The notes beneath the pieces were generated by a model. The model was not told the origin of the DNA. It saw nothing but the letters and a program-made list of their open reading frames with translations, and made no database searches. A stretch of DNA of 64,000 nt from Chryseosolibacter sp036402075. Its GTDB lineage: Bacteria > Bacteroidota > Bacteroidia > Cytophagales > Cyclobacteriaceae. The translations under genes and the position numbers were made by a program. Below, piece after piece: positions 34,689 to 43,886 of this stretch. Numbering within the stretch: position 1 is the first letter of the stretch; each line of letters starts with the position of its first letter. The stretch spans positions 1 to 64,000 of the forward strand of contig DASWTP010000007.1 of assembly GCA_036402075.1 (NCBI GenBank), written 5' to 3'.

Positions 34689-35495
34689 TTATTTGATTGG
34701 TGCGTTAGCCTCTTTCGCCATCACATTGTAAACCATTCTATCAGCGAATCCCGGGAGCCACTTGTTGAGAAGCACGGCAAGCTTACCTTGAGAGGTTAGA
34801 ATGAGCGTGCGTTTTCGCTGCAGGGTTGCATTGTAGATGTGCATAGCGCATTCTTCGGCTGTCATCATTTTTTCTTCATCGCGCGGGGACTCGGCCTGTG
34901 CTTGGCCGTCTTTCGTGAGCGCGCGCTTCCTGATGTTGCTCGCAGTGAACCCGGGACACGCAGTCAACACGTGTACACCGGTTTTCAAAAGTTCAGTTCG
35001 GAGTACTTCCAGGAAACCGTTGAGTGCGAATTTTGAAGCTGAATAGCCAGTTCTGCCGGGAAGACCCCTGAAGCCTGCTATCGAAGAGATCCCAACGATC
35101 GAACCACTATTCTTTTTAATCTCGGGAAGGCAGTATTTGGTGGCGTAGAGAACTCCATAAAAATTAATGTCCATCACCTTCTTCACCACCTCAATATCAA
35201 CCTCCTCAAACAGCGCGCGCATCGAAATGCCCGCGTTATTGATCAGAATATCGATGGTGCCAAAAGATTCAATTGCAAATTCGGCCATCCGTTTGTTGTC
35301 GTCTTCCTTGCTAACGTCAGCTTGAAATCCAAGAATGGAAACTCCTTTGGCGCGAAGCTCATCCACGGCCTTATCAAGCTCCTGCGCATTGCGGCCTGTG
35401 ATCACTATTTTTGAACCTTTCAAACCAAACTCGTTTGCTAATGCTTTGCCAATACCAGATGATCCCCCGGTGATGATGACGACTTTATCTTTCAT
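34689..35495 (-). CDS. Short-chain dehydrogenase/reductase
   Basis: A 268-residue cytosolic SDR: cofactor loop TGGSSGIG (about 9-16), NNAG (about 87-90), catalytic serine in SGSIVGISSIAGF and YSASK with tyrosine and lysine. The basic residues after strand 2 (TGRNAQEL) suggest NADP(H). The C-terminal half resembles the DHRS7B-like group, which reduces lipid-type carbonyls in animals; the bacterial substrate is unknown. Divergent from the acyltransferase gene. Confidence 0.92.
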   Translation of the reverse strand: MKDKVVIITGGSSGIGKALANEFGLKGSKIVITGRNAQELDKAVDELRAKGVSILGFQADVSKEDDNKRMAEFAIESFGTIDILINNAGISMRALFEEVDIEVVKKVMDINFYGVLYATKYCLPEIKKNSGSIVGISSIAGFRGLPGRTGYSASKFALNGFLEVLRTELLKTGVHVLTACPGFTASNIRKRALTKDGQAQAESPRDEEKMMTAEECAMHIYNATLQRKRTLILTSQGKLAVLLNKWLPGFADRMVYNVMAKEANAPIK

Positions 35496-35547
35496 TCGTC
35501 AAAAATAAGAATAGTTCACTAACTTGCTGCGCGTACTGTGTGTTGCC

Positions 35548-36405
35548 ATGGTTTTCCTCCGCCTGCTGTCGTATTTGCCATTCCCGGTTCTTTACCTCAT
35601 CTCAGATTTTCTGTTTTTTGTTAGCTATCGCGTGGTCAGATACCGGAAGAAAGTAATCCGCAGAAACCTTAAAAATTCGTTTCCTGACAAATCTGAAAAG
35701 GAACTCAGGCAAATTGAAAAGAATTTCTACCGTCACCTTTGCGACTATGGCGTTGAAACCCTGAAGCTGCTCACCATCAGCAAAGCGGAACTAACGAAAC
35801 GGATGCAGTTCGCAAACACCGAATTACTCGCCAAATTCAAGGCCAACAATCAGTCCATATTTTTTCTCGCCTCACATCAGTTTAACTGGGAATGGATGTT
35901 GGTCAGTGCCTCGCTGGTGTTTCCGTTCGACATCGAATTCGTTTACCAGCCAGTAAAAAATAAATTCTTCGACCGCTTTTCACTTGCTACAAGATCGCGT
36001 TTTGGCGCCTTGGGAATTCGCAGAAAGGATGTTGCGAGGGAAATTATCAAGCGCAGAAACAAGCTGAAAGGACTCGCGAGTGTCGCGGACCAATATCCAG
36101 GCTATGACTCCGATAAAAAATATGCAACCCGCTTTCTAAATCAGGACACTGTCTTCTTCTACGGAACCAACCAACTTGCACAGCTCACCCAGTTTCCAAC
36201 ACTTTATTACAAGGTCGAGAAGGTCAGGAGAGGATACTATTTGTCTACACCGGTAATAATTGGTGAACCACCCTATGACAAGACGAGCGATGCGGTGATT
36301 GAAGGCTACGTGCGTGAACTTGAGAAGTCAATACAGCAAAATCCCGCCAATTACCTGTGGTCGCATAATCGCTGGAAAAAAAGACATTTAAGGGCTGAGA
36401 CCTGA
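35548..36405 (+). CDS. LpxL/HtrB-like lipid A acyltransferase
   Basis: A 285-residue inner-membrane enzyme of the LpxL/LpxM family, which adds secondary acyl chains to lipid A or related lipids. It has one N-terminal membrane helix (YLPFPVLYLISDFLFFVSYRV), the family region RKKVIRRNLKNSFPDKSEKE, the catalytic-type motif ASHQFNWEWML (histidine with the following acid/Trp pattern of Bacteroidota members), and VADQYPG. A TTG start at 35524 would add eight residues; the ATG is preferred. Confidence 0.85.
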   Translation: MVFLRLLSYLPFPVLYLISDFLFFVSYRVVRYRKKVIRRNLKNSFPDKSEKELRQIEKNFYRHLCDYGVETLKLLTISKAELTKRMQFANTELLAKFKANNQSIFFLASHQFNWEWMLVSASLVFPFDIEFVYQPVKNKFFDRFSLATRSRFGALGIRRKDVAREIIKRRNKLKGLASVADQYPGYDSDKKYATRFLNQDTVFFYGTNQLAQLTQFPTLYYKVEKVRRGYYLSTPVIIGEPPYDKTSDAVIEGYVRELEKSIQQNPANYLWSHNRWKKRHLRAET

Positions 36406-36418
36406 CAATAAGCCGGGA

Positions 36419-39367
36419 TTATGCGAGCATCTGTACGATGTCTTCTTTCGTGAGCTGTTTCATAAAGCTTTCCTCGGTCGTAATCAGCTCATTCGTCAGG
36501 CGCAATTTCTTCTGCTGAAGCATAAGAATTTTCTCTTCAACGGAATTTCGTGTGATGAATTTATAAGTGAAAACTTTTTTCTTCTGCCCGATCCGGTGTG
36601 CCCGGTCAATGGCTTGCGCTTCCACTGCTGGATTCCACCACGGATCAAGTATGAAGACGTAGTCCGCTTCCGTAAGGTTGAGCCCAAGGCCACCGGCTTT
36701 GATGGAAATCAAAAACACTTTCAGGTTTGGGTCTTTGTTAAATCGCTCAACCTGTTCCTTTCGGTCGGTGCTTGAACCATCGAGGTAAGCGAAGTCGATC
36801 TTGTTTGATTTCAGGTAATTCTTAACCAGGTCGAGATGCTTTACGAACTGACTGAAGACAAGAACCTTGTGTCCCTCTGCCATAGCATTCTCAAGCATGT
36901 GCGTGATGTCTTCAAGTTTACCGGAATCGCCAGCGTAACCTTGCTCGACCATTTTTGGATGGTTGGCGAGCTGACGAAGTTTCGTCAAACCTTCCAGGAT
37001 CATGAACCTGCTATTGCCGAGGCCTTCCTGCTCGATAAGCTTAAAGATCTTTTCGCGATACTGCGCCTTCACTTCCTCATAGCGCTTTTCCTGTTCTGTA
37101 GTCATCTCCGAATACTGGACGTGTTCGACTTTCTCAGGAAGTTCCGTTGCCACCTGTGACTTATGGCGTCTGAGAATAAACGGCTTAATGATGGCACCAA
37201 GCTTCTTTGACTTCGCTTCGTCCGCCTTTTTCTCGATCGGGTTCTGGTACTCGTTTCGGAAATATGTCTGCGTTCCGAGGATCCCCGGGTTGATGAAAGA
37301 CATCTGTGACCACAAGTCGAGTGTGGTATTCTCAATCGGTGTACCGGTGAGCACCAACTTGTGCCGTGACTTCAATTCACGAACAGCTTTGGCAATGTTT
37401 GAAGTAGGGTTCTTGATTACCTGTGATTCGTCAAGGATGATATAGTTGAAGTAAAACTTCTGAAGGTGCTCTACATCAAGCCGCGTAATGCCGTAGGACG
37501 TAAGCACGAGGTCATACTTCTCGAAACGTGTTATGTCCTTGTTGCGCAGAGTGCCTGTGTAATTGAGAATTTTCAGGTCAGGCGTGAACTTGCTCGCCTC
37601 CATCTCCCAATTGTAGATCAACGAGGTAGGCATGATCAACAGCGATGTCCCTGCACCGGAGTCTTTCTCTGCCTGAAGCATTGTGAGCGTCTGCACCGTC
37701 TTACCTAGACCCATGTCATCAGCAAGGCAACCACCGAGTTTGTATTCATTCAAAAATCTCAGCCAGTTGTAGCCGGCACGTTGGTAAGGACGAAGTTCAC
37801 CTTTAAATCCGGCCGGAAGTGGATACTGCTTAATGCCGCTGAAGGACGTGAGCGACCGAAGCTTCTCACTCAGGTGCACCTTTGCAAGATTTCCTTCCTC
37901 CAACTCTTTCACCAGATTAAGGTGGTGTTTGCGAAGAACGGGCTTTTCATTGTTTCCTTCCGTTTCGCTCAGCGCAAAAAGATCCGCATACTTCGTTAAC
38001 CAGATCTCCGGAATGATGGCAATCTCCCCGTTTGGCAATTTGAACTCCACTTTCCTGCGAAGGATGAGCTTGCGCAAATCTTTGAATGGAATTTCGAATT
38101 CACCAAATCTGATCTTGGCGTGAATGTCAAACCAGTCGATGTTCTCTTTTACTTCGACTTCAATAACAGCTTTACCAACAAAATATTTCTTGTCGCGGCT
38201 CTCGGGTTGACTTACCTCAAAGCCAAGATTTAAAAGATTAACGCGATTTTCATTTAACCATGAAAACGCCTCTGACTTTGGAATGGCCACCCTGAATCCT
38301 TTCATGGCGAGGCCGAGTTTTTGAAGCGTGTGCAAAAAGTTTTTTTCGGTGTCAGACTTTCGCGTCACCCGATGGAAAACATAGCCGGTCTCTTGTTTTT
38401 CTACAGTTACGCTGACCGGGCCGATGTTGTCTCCCCTAAACCGGTGCTTGCCGTATTTAAACGAAAGATCAAATACGATTTTCCCGGACTCATCGCTTCC
38501 TTCTTCGGTCGGTGCACTTCCCCCAGACTCGAATAACGAAGGCACTGCCGAAGTTTGCGCGGTGTGAAGTTCTGACAACGTCAGCACTGGATGCGGATCG
38601 TACGTGCTCTTGTTGATTTCGAACCCGTTAGCCTCTACATCGTCAAACGATGCGATGAGCGGAGCAACAAATTTGTTGTAGTAAGTTTCCTCAACGTTCT
38701 TTGGAATCACAACAAATTTTTTGCTAAGGAACGGAATCAGCTTTTTTCCATCTACGTGTTTTTCGAATCCATAGAGCTTACCATCAAGAACCATCCATGC
38801 CGGATTCTTACAAACAAGATACGCTGACTCATTTGGCAGCTCGAGCTTTTTTCCCTGGTAAAATATCGTGGGGTAATAATTCGTCTGATCATTGGTGCGC
38901 ATGAAATGAAATTGTATGGACGCGCGCTTGTCCAGCACTTCAACCCTGCGCCACGTGGGCTCTCCGTCATTTCCCATCTCAAAGAGCATTTTGCCGCGTA
39001 GCTTGTCGAGGACTTTCGCCCTCCGTTTTTCCATATAATCTTCAATCTGCTCCTGGAGCATTTCATTGCCCTTAACCTTATCGTACGTCTTGGTGAGAAA
39101 TTCTTCTGGCTTGACGATTTTGGCCGAAAACTTTTTTACGATGGCATCCTGCTGCATCGAGTCCATAATTTCAATGAGCTCAAAATCCCGATCGTCCAGC
39201 CCTTTTGAAAACTCACGCGCATTCTTCGCGGAGATATTTTGGTGCTGGTAAGTCAGCTTCCCCTTGTCATCCAAATGCACGATATAGGACTCAAAAATGA
39301 ACCCCAAATACTCATGTTGATAGAGTGAGTATATGATTTGGAAAGGCTGTGAAGCAGAGACTTTCAT
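36419..39367 (-). CDS. SNF2-family DEAD/DEAH helicase (RapA-like)
   Basis: A 982-residue SWI/SNF2 ATPase. The first 500 residues form a bacterial SNF2-associated region of mostly beta strands. The helicase core follows: DDMGLGKTVQTL (Walker A), ILDESQVIKNP in place of DEAH, LVLTGTPIENT, and the C-terminal lobe with VFSQFVKHLD, LISIKAGGLGLNLTEADYV and DRAHRIGQKKKV. Such proteins remodel protein-DNA complexes. No methylase or nuclease lies beside it, so it does not look like a defence gene. The longer frame to 39445 lacks a better start. Stand-alone gene. Confidence 0.92.
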   Translation of the reverse strand: MKVSASQPFQIIYSLYQHEYLGFIFESYIVHLDDKGKLTYQHQNISAKNAREFSKGLDDRDFELIEIMDSMQQDAIVKKFSAKIVKPEEFLTKTYDKVKGNEMLQEQIEDYMEKRRAKVLDKLRGKMLFEMGNDGEPTWRRVEVLDKRASIQFHFMRTNDQTNYYPTIFYQGKKLELPNESAYLVCKNPAWMVLDGKLYGFEKHVDGKKLIPFLSKKFVVIPKNVEETYYNKFVAPLIASFDDVEANGFEINKSTYDPHPVLTLSELHTAQTSAVPSLFESGGSAPTEEGSDESGKIVFDLSFKYGKHRFRGDNIGPVSVTVEKQETGYVFHRVTRKSDTEKNFLHTLQKLGLAMKGFRVAIPKSEAFSWLNENRVNLLNLGFEVSQPESRDKKYFVGKAVIEVEVKENIDWFDIHAKIRFGEFEIPFKDLRKLILRRKVEFKLPNGEIAIIPEIWLTKYADLFALSETEGNNEKPVLRKHHLNLVKELEEGNLAKVHLSEKLRSLTSFSGIKQYPLPAGFKGELRPYQRAGYNWLRFLNEYKLGGCLADDMGLGKTVQTLTMLQAEKDSGAGTSLLIMPTSLIYNWEMEASKFTPDLKILNYTGTLRNKDITRFEKYDLVLTSYGITRLDVEHLQKFYFNYIILDESQVIKNPTSNIAKAVRELKSRHKLVLTGTPIENTTLDLWSQMSFINPGILGTQTYFRNEYQNPIEKKADEAKSKKLGAIIKPFILRRHKSQVATELPEKVEHVQYSEMTTEQEKRYEEVKAQYREKIFKLIEQEGLGNSRFMILEGLTKLRQLANHPKMVEQGYAGDSGKLEDITHMLENAMAEGHKVLVFSQFVKHLDLVKNYLKSNKIDFAYLDGSSTDRKEQVERFNKDPNLKVFLISIKAGGLGLNLTEADYVFILDPWWNPAVEAQAIDRAHRIGQKKKVFTYKFITRNSVEEKILMLQQKKLRLTNELITTEESFMKQLTKEDIVQMLA

Positions 39368-39460
39368 GAAAAACCGGCCATTTAAAAGGAACGGAATCTC
39401 TAAAGTAGGTAATTTTACGTAATAAAAACTTACGAATTCCGACAAGATGTTACACGAATC

Positions 39461-40687
39461 TTACAGGTGCTTGACCGCTGCGAACCTGGAAGCGAGCTTT
39501 GCCGGGTGAAACGAGATAATAACGGTGATAACGCTGACAACAAAAAACGCGGCAACAAAATCAATTGCTTTAACCTTGACAGGATACCCCTGAGTAATCG
39601 AGGTTTCCATACCCATGGAGATAATCCCATATTTAAGCTGTAGGAAACAGAAAATGCCACCAAAGATCAGCCCTGCTGCAGCCCCTATGAAAGCTATTAG
39701 CGCCCCTTCCGTCATAAAGATGTTCCGAATCTGGTTCGAGCTTGCGCCCATGGCTGAAAGAACGGAAATATCTTTTTTCTTGTCGAGGGCAAGCATCATA
39801 AGGCTGAAGAAGATATTAATCGATCCGACCAGCAAAAGCAGCGTCAGCGCCATAAAGGCAAAGAGCTTTTCCATTCTTAACAACGTGTAAAGATCGTTGT
39901 GCTGCTCTTCATTATTAAGTACGTTAAAGGAATTGCCGATCGCCTGCTGGATTTGCTGCTCCACAACGGTAGGGTTACCGGTAGGCGTCATCTTCACCTC
40001 GAGCGAAGTCCGCTTGTTTCCATACGAAAGCAAATCGGCTGCGAAGTCAAGTGGTACCAGGATGTAGTTTTCATCAAAGTTTTGAACAATACTAAAGGCG
40101 CCACCTGGAATGATGTTCTTCTTTGCGTACAGTTTGGAAGGGTCTAACCCAACCGACTTAACATTTTTGATATAGTAAACCTGTAATGGGAAAAGTGGTT
40201 CGTTTACTGCTATAGAGAGCGTATACTGGACGCCCCGTCCCACAATTGCATAAGGGATTCCATTTTCCCGGAGCTTAAGCTCTCCTTCTACAATGTTTTC
40301 TTTAGGAATCCGGTTTTGCTGCAGAAAGTTGTCGCCCACGCCTTTCAATGTGATCACCTGGTTGGCATCCCGGTAACGAACGTAAGCGTAGTCCTCAATC
40401 ACTTCTGTGACGATTTCCACCCCCGGAATAGTCTCGATCTTCTTCAAAAGCGCGGGCGTGCTTTCAAACGATTTGCCCTCGCGGGCCACAATCTTTAGTT
40501 CAGGATCGAACGAGCTGTTCAAGGAGCTCAATAGGCTCTCAAGTCCGTTGAATACCGATAAGACAATGATCAATGCTGAGGTGATAAAGGCTACCCCGAT
40601 CATTGACAGGATGGAGATCAGGTTGATAAAGTTTGCCTTCCTCTTCGAAAAGAAATATCGCTTCGCTATATAGAACGGAAAATTCAA
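39461..40687 (-). CDS. FtsX-type permease, LolC/LolE-like
   Basis: A 408-residue inner-membrane permease with a first helix (about 22-50, MIGVAFITSALIIVLSVFNGLESL), a large periplasmic domain, and three helices at the C-terminus, the layout of LolC/LolE (MacB/FtsX family). Lol permeases lift lipoproteins from the inner membrane; a partner ATPase is not adjacent. The start is TTG at 40687, since the next in-frame Met would remove the first helix start. This TTG overlaps the rbfA stop as TTGA. Confidence 0.88.
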   Translation of the reverse strand: MNFPFYIAKRYFFSKRKANFINLISILSMIGVAFITSALIIVLSVFNGLESLLSSLNSSFDPELKIVAREGKSFESTPALLKKIETIPGVEIVTEVIEDYAYVRYRDANQVITLKGVGDNFLQQNRIPKENIVEGELKLRENGIPYAIVGRGVQYTLSIAVNEPLFPLQVYYIKNVKSVGLDPSKLYAKKNIIPGGAFSIVQNFDENYILVPLDFAADLLSYGNKRTSLEVKMTPTGNPTVVEQQIQQAIGNSFNVLNNEEQHNDLYTLLRMEKLFAFMALTLLLLVGSINIFFSLMMLALDKKKDISVLSAMGASSNQIRNIFMTEGALIAFIGAAAGLIFGGIFCFLQLKYGIISMGMETSITQGYPVKVKAIDFVAAFFVVSVITVIISFHPAKLASRFAAVKHL

Positions 40688-41061
40688 GACTGTTCGCCTT
40701 TGTCTGTCGGTGGAATGTTCAGGTTCTTAATCAACTCCTCCATTCGCTGAGCTTTCTCCTCCACTTCGTCAATTTCGAACACGAGTTCCGGTATAATCCT
40801 CACTTGTTTTCCAATCTTATCACCCAACGCTTTGCGAATCTCCTTCTTGTGAAGATTGAGCGTGTCAAGCGTTTTCTGCTTGTCTTTCGCCAGCATCATG
40901 CTAATATAGATTCTCGCCACTGCCAGATCAGGGCTCACTCTCACGTCCGCTATTGTGATAAATGTATTGCCAAGAATTCCGCGTTTATCGCGCTGGAAGA
41001 CATCGCTCAGCTCTTTCTGAATTAACCGGCTGAATTTCTGTTGTCGTGTGCTGCCTGCCAT
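40684..41061 (-). CDS. rbfA: Ribosome-binding factor A
   Basis: A 125-residue small-subunit assembly factor with a KH-like fold. The typical start is seen, STRQQKFSRLIQKELSDVFQRD, followed by ITIADVRVSPDLAVARIYISMM and the late IIPELVFEIDEVEEKAQRMEELI. Length is normal. The gene is coupled with the LolC/E-like permease by a four-base overlap (TTGA), an arrangement I know from other Bacteroidota only in general terms. Confidence 0.95.
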   Translation of the reverse strand: MAGSTRQQKFSRLIQKELSDVFQRDKRGILGNTFITIADVRVSPDLAVARIYISMMLAKDKQKTLDTLNLHKKEIRKALGDKIGKQVRIIPELVFEIDEVEEKAQRMEELIKNLNIPPTDKGEQS

Positions 41062-41081
41062 AAGTAATGAAGTCTAAAGGT

Positions 41082-41095
41082 AACGAATGACGAAT
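41082..41095 (-). repeat. Heptamer repeat, copy C
   Basis: Read on the minus strand this is attcgtc followed by attcgtt, two heptamers matching the units seen near 3.3 kb and 11.08 kb. It lies between the divergent rbfA and membrane-protein genes. Confidence 0.45.
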
Positions 41096-41124
41096 TAACT
41101 GTAATAAAAAACAATAGATTCCGC

Positions 41125-41155
41125 TTTAATCTTCCACTTTACGGGTCTAATTTTC
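41125..41155 (+). promoter_or_regulatory. Putative promoter of the polytopic membrane protein gene
   Basis: TTTA (41125-41128), 19 bases, TAATTTTC (41148-41155). One mismatch in each box to TTTG/TAnnTTTG, but the spacing is exact. The ATG lies 17 bases after. Confidence 0.45.
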
Positions 41156-41172
41156 GCGCCAACTCTTTCAAC

Positions 41173-42573
41173 ATGCTCATCCGGTATTTCCGCATCAATG
41201 ACCCTTATCGCCTGGTAGGCCTGCTGATCCTGATGTTGATCATTTTTATGCCTCTTTTAATCAATAACCCTGGCATCACCATACCTGAGCTGAAAAGCAT
41301 CCTGATTGGCGAGCGCCTCAATGATGGCAAAGACATGTATGTATCGGTGGTGGACAACACTGCCCCTCTCACTGCCTGGTTCCACGAAATGATGGAATCG
41401 CTTTTCGGTCGATCGATCCTGGCGAGGCATATCATTGCCTTCACCCTCATGTTCCTGCAAGCAGCTTACCTGGGTATCATGTTTATCACCCGAAAAGTGT
41501 TCAACGAAAATACCTATATCCCGTCATTCCTGTTTTGTCTCCTGTTCTTCATCTCCTTCGATACGCTTGCCCTCACAGGCGACCTGATCGGCTTTACCTT
41601 CCTGCTTCTCGCGCTGAACAACCTCTTCAAGGAGATAGAATTCCGCGTCCAATACGATGAAACCATTTTTAATTTAGGCCTTTTTATCAGCATCGCGTCC
41701 CTGTTTTCATTTGCGTTCAGCATTTACATTCTCTGGGTGATGATTGTACTCGTGTTTTTTACCCGCTCAACACCAAGAAAGTTTCTTCTCCTCGTTTTTG
41801 GATTCCTGCTGCCTCACTTGCTGGTGATCTCCATTGCGTACCTCAACGATTCGCTGGGCAAAATGTGGGACTATTATTACCTCGCAAATCTTACTTTCAA
41901 ACGCGATGTGCTGATGAGCGCCAGTGGAATTCTCGCCATTGCAATTTTGCCACTCGTGTTTCTTGTTGTGTCAGTGGTCATGCTTCAGCGTGAAGCACGC
42001 CTGAGCAAGTACCAGTCACAGGTTTTGCAGATCATGTTTCTCTGGATCGGGTTTACCCTCGTGTATTTCTTCTATGCGAAGAACATGCGACCGCAAAACC
42101 TGATCGTATTCATTCCAGCCCTTGCTCTTATTTTCACACATTTTTTTCTCTCAATCAGAAGGCGAAAATTCCTGGAGCTGAACAGCTGGGCTTTGATCCT
42201 GGGTGTGATCACGATGGGGTTTCTCGTTCGGTACAACAAAATAAAGGCGGTCGACTACTCGCGCTTGCTGGTAAACGATCAGAATAAACCCTTCAAAGAC
42301 AAAAAGGTGGCCGTGCTCGCGGATGATTTGAGCTGGTACAGGGCGAATAAACTTGGTCTGCCGTACCTCAACTGGAAACTATCACAGGGAATTTTCCTTG
42401 AGCCCGAGTACTATGAAAACATCACGGAAGTATATCACAATCTGAATGCAGATGATCCAGACGCAATCGTTGACCCGGCTGGTCTATTAGAGCCGTTCTT
42501 CAACCGATTTCCGCAAGAGAAATTGAAATACGTGAGGGAGGGGAATGTGTATTTGAAACGAATCAGCAACTGA
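41173..42573 (+). CDS. Polytopic inner-membrane protein (DUF6427-like)
   Basis: A 466-residue protein with about ten membrane helices and a soluble C-terminal tail of about 100 residues. The pattern of a first helix, then a periplasmic-looking loop with NDGKDMYVSVVDNTAPLTAWFHE, recalls DUF6427 and GT-C type glycosyltransferases of Bacteroidota; an acidic pair after the first helix would be the catalytic site of GT-C enzymes, but here I see only E55-like residues without the clear motif. Function therefore stays open. Its end overlaps the convergent rpiB gene by 11 bases. Confidence 0.7.
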   Translation: MLIRYFRINDPYRLVGLLILMLIIFMPLLINNPGITIPELKSILIGERLNDGKDMYVSVVDNTAPLTAWFHEMMESLFGRSILARHIIAFTLMFLQAAYLGIMFITRKVFNENTYIPSFLFCLLFFISFDTLALTGDLIGFTFLLLALNNLFKEIEFRVQYDETIFNLGLFISIASLFSFAFSIYILWVMIVLVFFTRSTPRKFLLLVFGFLLPHLLVISIAYLNDSLGKMWDYYYLANLTFKRDVLMSASGILAIAILPLVFLVVSVVMLQREARLSKYQSQVLQIMFLWIGFTLVYFFYAKNMRPQNLIVFIPALALIFTHFFLSIRRRKFLELNSWALILGVITMGFLVRYNKIKAVDYSRLLVNDQNKPFKDKKVAVLADDLSWYRANKLGLPYLNWKLSQGIFLEPEYYENITEVYHNLNADDPDAIVDPAGLLEPFFNRFPQEKLKYVREGNVYLKRISN

Positions 42574-42997
42574 TTTTAGCCACGCGTCTTTCATGACGAC
42601 CCCCTTCAAAATTTTCATGAAGGAACCGGTCTGTGATCTTTTCAGCTAACTCATACGAAACAAACCTCGCGGGAAGACAAACGATATTTGCATTGTTGTG
42701 CTGGCGCGCGAGACTTGCTAATTCTTCATTCCAGCAAATGGCAGCGCGAATTCCCTGGTGCTTGTTGGCTACAATGGCCACTCCGTTGGCGCTACCGCAC
42801 ACCAAAACACCCAGCTCAAATTCTTTTGTCTCTACGGCATTTGCAACCGGGTGCGCAAAATCCGGGTAGTCGGCAGAGTCTTTACTGTGTGTGCCGAAAT
42901 CTTTCACTGTATAGCCGTTTTTTTCCAGCCAAACCTTCAGGCTTTCTTTGTAATCAAAGCCTGCATGATCACTTCCTATTGCAATTTTCGGCATCAT
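42563..42997 (-). CDS. rpiB: Ribose 5-phosphate isomerase B
   Basis: Interconverts ribose 5-phosphate and ribulose 5-phosphate in the pentose phosphate pathway. The 144-residue protein has the RpiB start KIAIGSDHAGFDYKESL, the catalytic cysteine in LVCGSANGVAIVANKHQGIRAA, and the second-site stretch HNNANIVCLPARFVS. Two adjacent ATG codons are possible starts; tatC ends on them (ATGATG with TGA inside), so the gene is coupled to tatC. Some RpiB-family proteins handle allose or galactose phosphates instead. Confidence 0.94.
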   Translation of the reverse strand: MMPKIAIGSDHAGFDYKESLKVWLEKNGYTVKDFGTHSKDSADYPDFAHPVANAVETKEFELGVLVCGSANGVAIVANKHQGIRAAICWNEELASLARQHNNANIVCLPARFVSYELAEKITDRFLHENFEGGRHERRVAKISC

Positions 42998-43854
42998 ATT
43001 GCTGATTGTTGTTCCTCTGCTCGTTCAAGGGCCTCCTGCTTGGCCTTTTGGCGCATTACCCGGCCCGAAATCAAGATACTTATTTCGTACAACAGATACA
43101 ATGGAAGCGAAATCAGCGCCTGGCTTAGCGGGTCAGCGGATGGCGTTACAATTGCGCCCAGTATTAGAATAATTACGATTGCATGTTTGCGATAGGTGCG
43201 GAGAAACTGCGGTGTAACAATGCCAATCTTGGTCAGGAAATAGATTACCACCGGCAGCTGGAACAGTAATCCACTGCCGAGCACAACCGTTACGATTGTT
43301 CCGATGTAGGAGGTAATATCAAATTCGTTGACGATCATGTCGCTGATGGTGTAGTTGGCCAGGAAGGCGATCATCATAGGCGACATTACAAAATAACCGA
43401 ACGCTACGCCAAGGAGAAACAAAAACGACACGGCAGCAACAGCTCCGCGTGACGATTTTCGTTCCTTGGTATAAAGCCCGGGCCGTATAAACCGCCAGAA
43501 CTCCCAAACCACGTACGGGAAAGCAATAACAAGTCCGATCACGAAAGACGCAGTAATCGACATGGTGAACTGGCCGGTCATTAGACGGCTTTGAACCTTG
43601 AATGGAATTTGTTCAACACAGAATGCGTCTGGGGTACCGATCCAATTGCCCAGTTTACAAAGCCATATAAATGTCGGGAAATCTACTCTGCCGGGAGCAA
43701 AAAGGATGTTAGTGAAAATCCACTCTATGTTGATGAACGCGAAAATCATAAACACAACAATCGCGATCAATGAGCGCACAACGTGCCACCTCAATTCCTC
43801 GAGATGCTCGAGGAAACTCATTTCCTTTTCTTCCTGCGGCTGATCCAATGGCAT
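42994..43854 (-). CDS. tatC: Sec-independent protein translocase TatC
   Basis: Core receptor of the twin-arginine translocase, which exports folded proteins. The 286-residue protein has six membrane helices and the family signatures SFLEHLEELRWHVVRSL at the N-terminus, FPYVVWEFWRFIRPGLY and the ITPSADPLSQ-like VTPSADPLSQALISLPLYLLYE. The tail after the last helix is charged. tatA/B is not in the window. It lies between glyA and rpiB on one strand and probably shares their transcript. Confidence 0.96.
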   Translation of the reverse strand: MPLDQPQEEKEMSFLEHLEELRWHVVRSLIAIVVFMIFAFINIEWIFTNILFAPGRVDFPTFIWLCKLGNWIGTPDAFCVEQIPFKVQSRLMTGQFTMSITASFVIGLVIAFPYVVWEFWRFIRPGLYTKERKSSRGAVAAVSFLFLLGVAFGYFVMSPMMIAFLANYTISDMIVNEFDITSYIGTIVTVVLGSGLLFQLPVVIYFLTKIGIVTPQFLRTYRKHAIVIILILGAIVTPSADPLSQALISLPLYLLYEISILISGRVMRQKAKQEALERAEEQQSAI

Positions 43855-43886
43855 GACAAGACGTAATTAAAAAATTCTCTTTCCGA

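Noticed and set aside
36419..39367. SNF2 helicase as part of a DISARM- or Hachiman-like defence system
   Set aside because: Neighbours are an acyltransferase and a LolC/E-like permease; no methylase, nuclease or other defence gene is adjacent.
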